Assembly (NCBI GenBank): GCA_027717925.1
Contig: JALLON010000004.1
Location: 1-31,021, forward strand
Origin: Acidobacteria bacterium AH-259-G07
GTDB lineage: Bacteria > Acidobacteriota > UBA6911 > RPQK01 > JADFOI01
Reading direction: 5' to 3'
DNA: 31,021 nt
Every line of letters begins with the position of its first letter. Position 1 is the first letter of the stretch. Shown here in pieces: positions 25,844 to 31,021 of the stretch. Both the position numbers and the translations under genes were made by a program. The notes under the pieces are model-generated. The model was given only the letters and a program-made list of their open reading frames with translations, made no database searches and had not been told where the DNA came from.

Positions 25844-25925
25844 GCCCGCATTTCTCACACCGGCTCGCCCCTACTAGCTCGGCGCTTCCGCCGCTTCGTG
25901 ACGAGCCGGTATGAGAAATGCGGGC
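25844..25925. repeat. Palindromic MITE/REP-like element, compact copy
   Basis: Two 24-bp arms (25844-25867 and 25902-25925) are inverted copies of each other with one mismatch, ending in GCCCGCATTTCTCA on one side and TGAGAAATGCGGGC on the other. They surround a 34-nt centre that itself contains GCCCCTAC, as in the long copy at 13253. There is no coding capacity. Confidence 0.8.
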
Positions 25926-26063
25926 AGGACTGTTGTGTAAACCAACGTTGACATTCTGGAAGAATCAGGGCAGCACTCAGGCACTAAAAACCTTTACAAG
26001 TTTTGCTATAAGTCATTGGTTATTCAATAGTTAGGTACACGTCTCATGAGGGCGTTATAAAGG

Positions 26064-26079
26064 TGGCACATCACGTGCT
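26064..26079 (+). promoter_or_regulatory. Near-consensus sigma-54 (-24/-12) element before the activator gene
   Basis: TGGCAC-ATCAC-GTGCT keeps the invariant GG-N10-GC spacing and matches TGGCAC-N5-TTGCW except for one base (G for T at the start of the -12 box). A start near 26090 would lie before the activator's likely start codons (26123 or 26207), suggesting autoregulation. This is weaker than the 27813 promoter. Confidence 0.4.
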
Positions 26080-26206
26080 TATTGGGACATTGGGACACTT
26101 AACAGACGGCTGCACCCTAGCCATGGGCTCGATTGAGGGACACAAACTATTCAAGCAGCCGCGTCTGAGGACAGTTACAGTGACGGGTATTGGGAAAATC
26201 GAAGAA

Positions 26207-27631
26207 ATGGGCTTAATCGCAAGTCGCCATTGCCGCTCTGTGCTTCTCATAGAGGATGACACAGGCTTGGCCGCAGATTTGAGAGATTTTCTGGAAGAAG
26301 AGGGCTGGGAAGTGGAATATGCCGCTACCGTCGAAGAGGCTCGCTCAAAGCTGGTCGAGAAAGTCTTTGATCTGCTGATAGCCGACTACTTGCTGCCGGA
26401 TGCCAACGTACTGACCCTCTTCCAGGAGGTCCAACTTCGCTCACCCCTCACTAAAGTCCTGGTCATAACAGGTGTCAGAGATATACAAGTCGCGGCTCAA
26501 GCCTTCAAGAAGGGGGCGGGAGACTTTATCTTCAAACCGTTTACGCTCACCGAGCTGCAGAAGCGCATCGAAGCACTCATGAAGGAACAGCGCCTGGAGA
26601 GTCAACGCGAAAGACAGAAGAGCGAGCCGAAGCAATTTTCGAAGCCGATCAATATGGTAGGCCACAGCCCCGCTATGGATAAAGTCTTCCACCTCATCAG
26701 CCTGGTGGCAGACAAGAACGCAACCGTTCTGGTGACAGGTGAGAGTGGAACGGGGAAGGAGTTGGTGGCCTGCGCCATCCACAGCCGAAGCCCCCGGAAA
26801 AAGAACCCCTTCGTCCCCATTAACTGCGCAGCCATAGTGGAGAATCTTCTGGAAGACGAGCTGTTCGGACATGTGCGTGGTGCTTACACGGACGCCCGAG
26901 GGGAGCGGGCAGGAAAATTTGAGCAAGCCGATGGAGGTACGCTCTTTCTAGATGAAATCGGTGATATGTCGCCGTCCTTACAAGTCAAACTCCTTCGGGT
27001 GCTCGAAGAAAATAAATTCGAAAAACTCGGCAGCGACGAAATCATCCACGTAGATGTGCGTATTGTCGTCGCCACGAATTGCGACTTGCGGGAAAAGGTC
27101 AGAAAGCGAGAGTTTAGAAACGACTTATTTTACCGATTGAACGTGGTGCCTATTCATCTGCCGCCACTTAGGGAGAGAAAAGAAGACCTCCCTCTCCTTG
27201 CAAATCATTTTCTACAGGAGTTGTCTCGGTCATATGGACTTCCCCGGAAAAAACTTGCCCCTGGGGCCCTAAAACGTCTTATGCACTATGATTGGCCCGG
27301 AAACGTCCGCGAGCTGTGGAATGTCTTAGAACTGGCCTCAGTGCTGTCGGGCGACAAGCGCACCATCCTCGAGGTCGATGACTTTGCCGCCCTGGACAAT
27401 GAACCCCTGTCGGAGTTGGCCTCAACTGAGCTGCTCCAAAATTGTCTCCGCCTCCCCGAAGCAGGCATTGACCTCAAACAGTTTATCCGCGAACTGGAAA
27501 ACAAACTCATCTGCGAATCTCTTGAACGCACCGGAGGCAACAAGAAGAAAGCCGCCCGTTTACTGCGCCTTAAGCGAACCACCCTGGTGGCAAAGCTGCG
27601 CCGCATGGACATATCGATGGACCTCCCTTAG
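26207..27631 (+). CDS. Sigma-54-dependent response regulator (receiver + AAA+ + Fis HTH)
   Basis: 474 residues, NtrC-like. Receiver: SVLLIEDD (11-18), phosphoacceptor D60 in LLIADYLLPD, VITG, K110 in FKPF. AAA+ domain: Walker A GESGTGKE (178-185), sigma-54-contact loop GAYTDA (225-230, canonical GAFTGA), Walker B LFLDEIGD (about 246-253), and the arginine-finger region FRNDLFYRLNVVPIHLPPLRER. C-terminal Fis-type helix-turn-helix: GGNKKKAARLLRLKRTTLVAKLRRM. The frame is open from a GTG at 26063, but that codon lies inside a probable sigma-54 element. The ATG at 26207 places the receiver at the N-terminus; 26123 is also possible. The next gene downstream has a strong sigma-54 promoter, its likely target. 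Confidence 0.9.
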   Translation: MGLIASRHCRSVLLIEDDTGLAADLRDFLEEEGWEVEYAATVEEARSKLVEKVFDLLIADYLLPDANVLTLFQEVQLRSPLTKVLVITGVRDIQVAAQAFKKGAGDFIFKPFTLTELQKRIEALMKEQRLESQRERQKSEPKQFSKPINMVGHSPAMDKVFHLISLVADKNATVLVTGESGTGKELVACAIHSRSPRKKNPFVPINCAAIVENLLEDELFGHVRGAYTDARGERAGKFEQADGGTLFLDEIGDMSPSLQVKLLRVLEENKFEKLGSDEIIHVDVRIVVATNCDLREKVRKREFRNDLFYRLNVVPIHLPPLRERKEDLPLLANHFLQELSRSYGLPRKKLAPGALKRLMHYDWPGNVRELWNVLELASVLSGDKRTILEVDDFAALDNEPLSELASTELLQNCLRLPEAGIDLKQFIRELENKLICESLERTGGNKKKAARLLRLKRTTLVAKLRRMDISMDLP

Positions 27632-27642
27632 CCGCACCCTGA

Positions 27643-27660
27643 GCGGCAAAGTTTTGCCGC
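27643..27660. promoter_or_regulatory. Palindrome between activator and sigma-54 promoter (candidate enhancer site or terminator)
   Basis: GCGGCAAA-GT-TTTGCCGC is a perfect 8-bp inverted repeat starting 12 nt after the activator's stop codon and centred about 188 nt upstream of the predicted sigma-54 start, a normal distance for an activator-binding enhancer. A T-rich run, itself in a second palindrome (CGTTAA-TTTT-TTAACG, about 27664-27679), follows after a gap, so a weak intrinsic terminator is the competing reading. A TTGCCGC half-site recurs near 27798. Confidence 0.45.
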
Positions 27661-27812
27661 AATCGTTAATTTTTTAACGCTCCACCAAAATTGTCCCGAA
27701 ACTCGCGTTGCTGCGCAGATGACCCTATTCAGGGCCTTAACCTCTTGATTTCACGTGAGAAAGCCAATCCATGCGTGAGAAGGAGTGTCACCAGGATTGC
27801 CGCAAGGACCGT

Positions 27813-27829
27813 CTGGCACGTCATTTGCT
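27813..27829 (+). promoter_or_regulatory. Sigma-54 (-24/-12) promoter of the Trp-peptide/subtilase operon
   Basis: CTGGCACGTCATTTGCT matches the consensus YTGGCACG-N4-TTGCW at every defined position, with GG (27815-27816) and GC (27827-27828) separated by exactly 10 nt. Transcription should start about 12 nt downstream of the GC, near 27840, followed by GAGGAG (27867-27872) and the ATG at 27882. It lies directly downstream of a sigma-54 activator gene, making this the best-supported regulatory site in the window. Confidence 0.85.
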
Positions 27830-27881
27830 CACAAGCAAGTTCACTGTGACATTGGAATCCAGCGAAGAGGAGAACATCGAA

Positions 27882-28013
27882 ATGGCCCAGGACAAAGCGT
27901 TAGTGAAAAATGGCTGGGGCGATGGGAGGTGGCCGAAGAGCATCACTTGGTCGGACCACCTAAGTTGGTCGAACAGGATCGTTTGGCTGCAGAGCACGAT
28001 CTGGGCGGACTAA
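27882..28013 (+). CDS. Small Trp-hexad peptide (43 aa), unknown function
   Basis: A 43-residue peptide with six tryptophans at 12, 17, 23, 29, 35 and 41. The last five are spaced exactly six residues apart (WPKSIT-WSDHLS-WSNRIV-WLQSTI-WAD). The same six-residue Trp period, and the same WAD triplet, form the C-terminal array of the subtilase encoded 9 nt downstream. GAGGAG lies 9 nt before the ATG. A longer in-frame reading from 27771 would start upstream of the predicted sigma-54 transcript, so the short form is preferred. There is no signal peptide or membrane segment. Possible roles are a secreted or protease-processed peptide, a chaperone or ligand for the protease tail, or a detached repeat module. 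I do not recognise a named family. Confidence 0.65.
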   Translation: MAQDKALVKNGWGDGRWPKSITWSDHLSWSNRIVWLQSTIWAD

Positions 28014-28022
28014 CCGGGGGTA

Positions 28023-29975
28023 ATGAGTCATGCAGAGAAGAACCTTGAGCGGAGAAGAACCTTGAGAGGAAGAAGCTCTTCAGCAGATCATAAATTACCA
28101 TTCCCAAGCCAAAGAATCTGGATTCCCGGCACCATTATATGTCTTATCCTTATTGGGCTTCTTTTCCCTTTGCTGGGCGGGCTTAGCCCCCGGTTCAGGG
28201 ATTCTCTGATTCGTTTCGAGAATAAGCTTTCGCCAGTCCTTAAGCATGAGGTCGCCTTTCTCGCCGCCAACCCAAATTACGATCGCCCTATTCCCGTCAT
28301 CGTTCAGGTGAATCCCGACTTCTTTGCACACAACATGGAGGTCTACCCAGACGAATTCTCAAGAAGAAACCGGAATGTAGTGAGCTTAATCAACGCCTAC
28401 ACCGCCCGCTTGACGGGCGCCCAGATTAAACTTTTGCTGAGTGCTGAGGTCGTCGAGTACGTGACGTTTGACGTTCCCATCCGTATCACCTCCTCTGATG
28501 AGAATAAGGATAAGGATCGGAACAAAGACAATGATGAGGATAAGGATGAGGAAGGTCGCAGCCCGTTTCTGGCCGCCATCGGGGCGGACCAGCTTAATTA
28601 CCATAATGATAAGGGTTACTACGGAAAAGGCGTGGTGGTTGCCCTCTTTGACTCGGGGATCAGTAAGCATGACGACCTCGAGAAAAAGCGGATTCTAATC
28701 GCTGTAGACTTTACTTCGGGAAAGCCAGTCATCTCGGATACAAACCATGATGCGTATGGTCATGGCACTGCCGTGGCTGGAATCATTGGCGGAACGGGAA
28801 AAGAATCGGAGGGAGAGTATTCCGGCGTGACACCCGGCGTAAAGTTTGTGGACATTAAAGTCATTGGAGAGGATGGCACCGGGCTGACCAGCAATCTGAT
28901 CAAAGCGATTGAATGGGTCATTGAAAACAAAGAGGTTTATGGAATCGGGGTAGCCAATCTCTCGGTCGGTCACCCTCCGGTGGAATCCTACACGGCAGAC
29001 CCACTATGCCAGGCAGTGGAAACACTAGTCGCATCGGGCATTGTGACGGTAGTTTCAGCCGGTAATCTGGGGAAAACCGAACAATACCCGAAGATCTGGG
29101 GAGCTATCAATAGTCCGGGTAACGATCCAACGGTGATTACGGTTGGCCCCGTAAATACCCAGGGCACAGCCACACACTCCGACGACGTAGCCACTAGTTA
29201 CGGTTCCCGCGGGCCCACCTACCAAGACAATCTGTTCAAACCGGACCTTTGCGCACCGGGCAATCAAATTCCCTCCCTGTTGGCCAAACGAAGCTGGATT
29301 GAGCAAAATCATCCCGAGCTCCAGATAGACAAACACTACATCTATCTCAGTGGCGCCAGCATGGCCACCCCTTATGTGACGGGGACGGTGGCCTTGATGT
29401 TAGAAGCCAACCGTTATCTCAATCCCAATTTGGTGAAACTCATCTTGCTGCTGACGGCGATCAAACTCGAACAGCCGCACATGCTTGAACAGGGAAACGG
29501 GTTGGTGAATCTCCTAACCGCGGTCCAATTGGCCGAGCAGGTCGACATGGATAATCATCGGGTGTTGGAGATGGTGTCACCGAAATGGTCACTTGACGGA
29601 GAGGAAGTCTGGTCAGGAGGAGCTTTTGTCTACGGAGATCAGATTATCTACAGCCGGCTGGTTGATGCCGACACCGTCCAGTTCTGGGGTGATGGAGTGT
29701 TCTGGGCCGATGGAGTGTTCTGGGCCGATGGAGTGTTCTGGGCCGATGGGGTGTTCTGGGCCGATGGGGTGTTCTGGGCCGATGCGGTATTTTGGGCCGA
29801 TCTGACCACCACAGACGCGGTGTTCTGGGCCGATGGGCTGTTCTGGGCCGATTCTTCACAGGCCTCTTCGCAGGATTCTTTTCTAGGGGGTCCCTGCACA
29901 ATTGAGATGAGCTGTAAAGGATACAATCTTGCGTTACCAAAAGGAGGTTATCTCAGTGCAACGAAAGCGCATTGA
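28023..29975 (+). CDS. Membrane-anchored S8 subtilisin-like protease with C-terminal Trp-hexad repeats
   Basis: 650 residues. A basic N-terminus and one hydrophobic segment (about 33-51) suggest export with an uncleaved anchor. Residues about 85-153 resemble an inhibitor-I9-type propeptide. An Asp/Lys-rich linker (157-178, e.g. DENKDKDRNKDNDEDKDE) follows. The S8 catalytic set is complete: D210 (ALFDSG), H247 (GHGTAVAG), oxyanion N348 (SAGN), S446 (SGASMATP). The C-terminus carries Trp at 555, 561, 567, 573, 579, 585 and 591 at strict six-residue spacing, then 602 and 608, mostly as FWADGV. Trp-repeat tails occur on some other bacterial S8 proteases; their role is unknown. It should be expressed from the sigma-54 promoter at 27813 together with the small Trp peptide. 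Confidence 0.88.
   Translation: MSHAEKNLERRRTLRGRSSSADHKLPFPSQRIWIPGTIICLILIGLLFPLLGGLSPRFRDSLIRFENKLSPVLKHEVAFLAANPNYDRPIPVIVQVNPDFFAHNMEVYPDEFSRRNRNVVSLINAYTARLTGAQIKLLLSAEVVEYVTFDVPIRITSSDENKDKDRNKDNDEDKDEEGRSPFLAAIGADQLNYHNDKGYYGKGVVVALFDSGISKHDDLEKKRILIAVDFTSGKPVISDTNHDAYGHGTAVAGIIGGTGKESEGEYSGVTPGVKFVDIKVIGEDGTGLTSNLIKAIEWVIENKEVYGIGVANLSVGHPPVESYTADPLCQAVETLVASGIVTVVSAGNLGKTEQYPKIWGAINSPGNDPTVITVGPVNTQGTATHSDDVATSYGSRGPTYQDNLFKPDLCAPGNQIPSLLAKRSWIEQNHPELQIDKHYIYLSGASMATPYVTGTVALMLEANRYLNPNLVKLILLLTAIKLEQPHMLEQGNGLVNLLTAVQLAEQVDMDNHRVLEMVSPKWSLDGEEVWSGGAFVYGDQIIYSRLVDADTVQFWGDGVFWADGVFWADGVFWADGVFWADGVFWADAVFWADLTTTDAVFWADGLFWADSSQASSQDSFLGGPCTIEMSCKGYNLALPKGGYLSATKAH
29694..29801 (+). 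repeat. 18-bp tandem repeat array encoding the FWADGV hexads
   Basis: Six contiguous 18-bp units with the core GTGTTCTGGGCCGAT. Units 1-3 are identical. Units 4 and 5 are identical to each other and differ from the first three by one base. Unit 6 differs at about three more. A partial unit precedes (from about 29679) and two further units follow at about 29815-29850 after a LTTT interruption. Units are in frame, so slippage would change the hexad number without a frameshift. Confidence 0.92.
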
Positions 29976-30165
29976 AGAGAAGAAGCCCACCCAGACCGCT
30001 GCTAAGACCCTGCTTACGGATGATGAAGAGAGAGACTGCCTCGAAGAACTGCTCAAGGGATTTGGCTATGAAAGGGACTTTATCCGCCGTTTGCTTTCTT
30101 TCAATCGGACCTCTCCCATCAGTTCCAGGCGGCCGGCCAAAGTGAAAGCGCGACGAAAAGAATGA
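29956..30165 (+). CDS. Small basic protein (69 aa), unknown function
   Basis: A 69-residue protein starting at a GTG with AAGGAGG 8 nt upstream, inside the last codons of the subtilase gene (20-nt overlap). Its centre, LLTDDEERDCLEELLKGFGYERDFIRRLLSF, is predicted helical and acidic. Both ends are Lys/Arg-rich (MQRKRIEEKKPTQTAAK and RRPAKVKARRKE). There is no signal peptide, no membrane segment and no family I recognise. Its stop overlaps the next ATG (ATGA), so it belongs to the same transcript. A nucleic-acid or partner-protein binding role is possible from charge alone but unproven. Confidence 0.6.
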   Translation: MQRKRIEEKKPTQTAAKTLLTDDEERDCLEELLKGFGYERDFIRRLLSFNRTSPISSRRPAKVKARRKE

Positions 30166-30758
30166 CCATCAGCCAGAAAGGGATGCAATCCTCCGGAACA
30201 TCGAACACAGTCTGGGGCGTCCCTTCGATTCAGATCATCAAACTGTTGAGATTTTTCTCAGACCCGATTCCCTCTCGGGCCAGACTTTTCATATTCTCCA
30301 TCATTCTCAGTGGTTCGGCACTCTTTTTTTATTGCTTCTACCATTCCCTGGCCAAAGTTGACCTTCGCTGGCTTTTTCTGGTCGCCCTCACCTTCGTGGC
30401 AAGTTCTTTTCCTGTCAAAATACCGCTGGTTAAAACGAACACCGAAAAGCTGGCTATCAGCATGGGTGATGCGTTCGTGTTTACTTCGATCCTTCTTTTC
30501 GGCCCCGAAGTCGCCGTTATGCTGGCGGCGGTCGAAGGGCATACCGCCAATTCCAGAGCCAAAATCAAGCGGCGCTACAAGCAGCTCTTCAATTTGGCCC
30601 AGCTGGTGCTAGTCTCATTTATCGTCGGTCACATCTTTTACCAACTGGAAGGAAAACCAGCGCCTCTGGATCCAGCTCAAGTAACGGATCCCGCGAGACT
30701 TCTTGCAAAGCTTAACACCCCGCGAGGAGCAAATCATCCGCATGCGATTTGGCATTGA
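30162..30758 (+). CDS. Truncated multi-pass membrane protein (sensor-like N-terminus)
   Basis: About 175 residues resemble the N-terminal membrane module found on some HD-GYP or GGDEF signalling proteins: ARLFIFSIILSGSALFFYCFY, LRWLFLVALTFVASSFPVKI, ISMGDAFVFTSILLFGPEVAVMLAAVEG, and LFNLAQLVLVSFIVGHIFYQL. No catalytic domain follows. Near 30690 the sequence passes into DNA homologous to the 3' end of rpoD in another frame, and the reading ends after about 23 unrelated residues (NTPRGANHPHAIWH). It is therefore probably a 3'-truncated gene. It is coupled to the upstream small gene by an ATGA overlap. The signalling assignment is a resemblance only. Confidence 0.6.
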   Translation: MTISQKGMQSSGTSNTVWGVPSIQIIKLLRFFSDPIPSRARLFIFSIILSGSALFFYCFYHSLAKVDLRWLFLVALTFVASSFPVKIPLVKTNTEKLAISMGDAFVFTSILLFGPEVAVMLAAVEGHTANSRAKIKRRYKQLFNLAQLVLVSFIVGHIFYQLEGKPAPLDPAQVTDPARLLAKLNTPRGANHPHAIWH

Positions 30759-30921
30759 GGATGGAAGCGAACACACTCTGCAGGAGGTTGGGCAAAGCTT
30801 CTCGGTCACTCGGGAGCGTATTCGCCAGATTGAAGCGAAGGCGCTTCGTAAGCTGCGAGATCCATCGTGCAGTCGAAACTTAAAACCCTTTCTTGAGAAC
30901 CCTGGCAAGGAAGGCTTGTAG
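30694..30921 (+). pseudogene. 3' fragment of an rpoD-like sigma-70 gene (region 4 only)
   Basis: The frame reads LQSLTPREEQIIRMRFGI, then EDGSEHTLQEVGQSF, SVTRERIRQIEAKALRKLR and DPSCSRNLKPFLE, unmistakably region 4 of a primary sigma factor, including the helix-turn-helix that binds the -35 element, and ends in a TAG at 30919-30921. Regions 1-3 are absent. Upstream, the frame meets a stop at 30682-30684 within the truncated membrane-protein gene. A TTG at 30703 could start a 72-residue protein, but no ribosome site is seen. It is most likely a translocated rpoD end left by recombination; an orphan region-4 protein is less likely. Confidence 0.7.
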
Positions 30922-31021
30922 CAAAAAAGCAAAGGAACAAGAGCTAGCAATCAATTTTCAGGTGCTTCCGTACAATGATCTCGGACTTCGAGTTTCAGGA
31001 GGCAAGTATCAACCGGATGGC

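Larger units (their letters stand above)
25572..26206. other. Intergenic region between two divergent response regulators
   Basis: No convincing gene here. It holds TTGCC-GCA-GGCAA at 25805-25817, which shares the TTTTGCCGC half-site with the palindrome at 27643, then the palindromic element at 25844-25925, a 25945-25983 segment resembling 13510-13553, and a near-consensus sigma-54 element at 26064-26079 ahead of the activator gene. Confidence 0.5.

Noticed and set aside
25574..25858. 94-residue minus-strand frame upstream of the cyclase gene
   Set aside because: No family motif and no ribosome site; it covers the leader of the cyclase gene and part of a repeat element.
27643..27680. Rho-independent terminator after the sigma-54 activator
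   Set aside because: The hairpin is perfect, but the T-rich run begins about 9 nt after the stem and is itself part of a second palindrome; an activator-binding site fits the promoter distance at least as well, so I did not call a terminator.
27771..27881. Longer reading of the Trp-hexad peptide (80 aa)
   Set aside because: It would begin upstream of the perfect sigma-54 promoter at 27813-27829, so the codons would not be transcribed; the ATG at 27882 has a good ribosome site.
29694..29801. CRISPR-like array
   Set aside because: The 18-bp units are contiguous with no spacers and lie in frame inside a protease gene.
29644..29940. Minus-strand frames with repeated RPRTPH or AQNTPS units
   Set aside because: They are antisense shadows of the 18-bp repeat array in the subtilase gene.
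30917..31021. Possible partial gene reading ELAINFQVLPYNDLGLRV at the right edge
   Set aside because: It looks protein-like but has no start codon or ribosome site, and only about 30 codons are visible before the window ends.

Overview
The window looks like chromosomal DNA of an Acidobacteriota-type bacterium. That placement is an inference from gene content, with no marker tree behind it. The supporting content is a bshB1-bshA bacillithiol pair, a very large secreted PIG-L deacetylase, an (inactivated) M14 peptidase with an amidotransferase-like tail, DUF4126 and DUF4190 proteins, a sigma-54 response regulator and a subtilase with tryptophan-hexad repeats. Genes are moderately GC-rich, closely packed and on both strands. 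No complete insertion sequence, phage or CRISPR array is visible.

Layout. 57-131 is tRNA-Glu(TTC) on the minus strand. 338-3159 holds a 7Fe ferredoxin convergent with a Lon-related protease. 3347-7925 is a tight plus-strand operon: bshB1, bshA and a giant exported PIG-L protein. 8030-9602 holds a sigma-70 promoter, a membrane-anchored lytic transglycosylase and a DUF4126 membrane protein. 9551-11164 is a rearranged module: a coiled-coil membrane protein lies between two ~120-bp direct repeats, each carrying the 3' end of DUF4126 facing the 3' end of DUF4190. 11118-12955 (minus) holds DUF4190, an M14 peptidase pseudogene with a large internal deletion, and a small unnamed protein. 13013-13747 is non-coding and carries a palindromic repeat element. 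13748-16765 holds a PHP-domain protein, a ferritin-VIT fusion, an FmdB-type zinc ribbon and an Mth938-like protein. 16829-22994 is a ribose/inositol-type ABC transporter operon (ATPase, permease, lipoprotein) with an inositol-2-dehydrogenase-like oxidoreductase and an acyl-CoA ligase. 23037-24455 is an aldehyde dehydrogenase. 24543-27631 holds two divergent response regulators: receiver plus class III nucleotide cyclase, and receiver plus sigma-54 AAA+ plus Fis. 27813-30758 is a cluster headed by a textbook sigma-54 promoter. The right end is rearranged: a truncated membrane protein runs into the 3' end of an rpoD-like gene.

The most interesting unit is 26064-30165. A sigma-54 activator gene is followed by a -24/-12 promoter (TGGCACG-N4-TTGCT, GG-N10-GC), then a 43-residue peptide with Trp at every sixth residue, then a membrane-anchored S8 protease whose C-terminus is a Trp hexad array (FWADGV repeats), then two further genes coupled by start/stop overlaps. 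The same Trp period in the small peptide and the protease tail, together with the dedicated promoter, suggests a regulated secreted Trp-repeat peptide/protease system that I do not recognise as a described one.

A family of dispersed palindromic elements (core GAGAAATGCGG, with GGGCGA-type hairpins) lies in the intergenic regions near 12.4, 13.3, 16.25 and 25.85 kb. Several gene remnants sit close to these elements.
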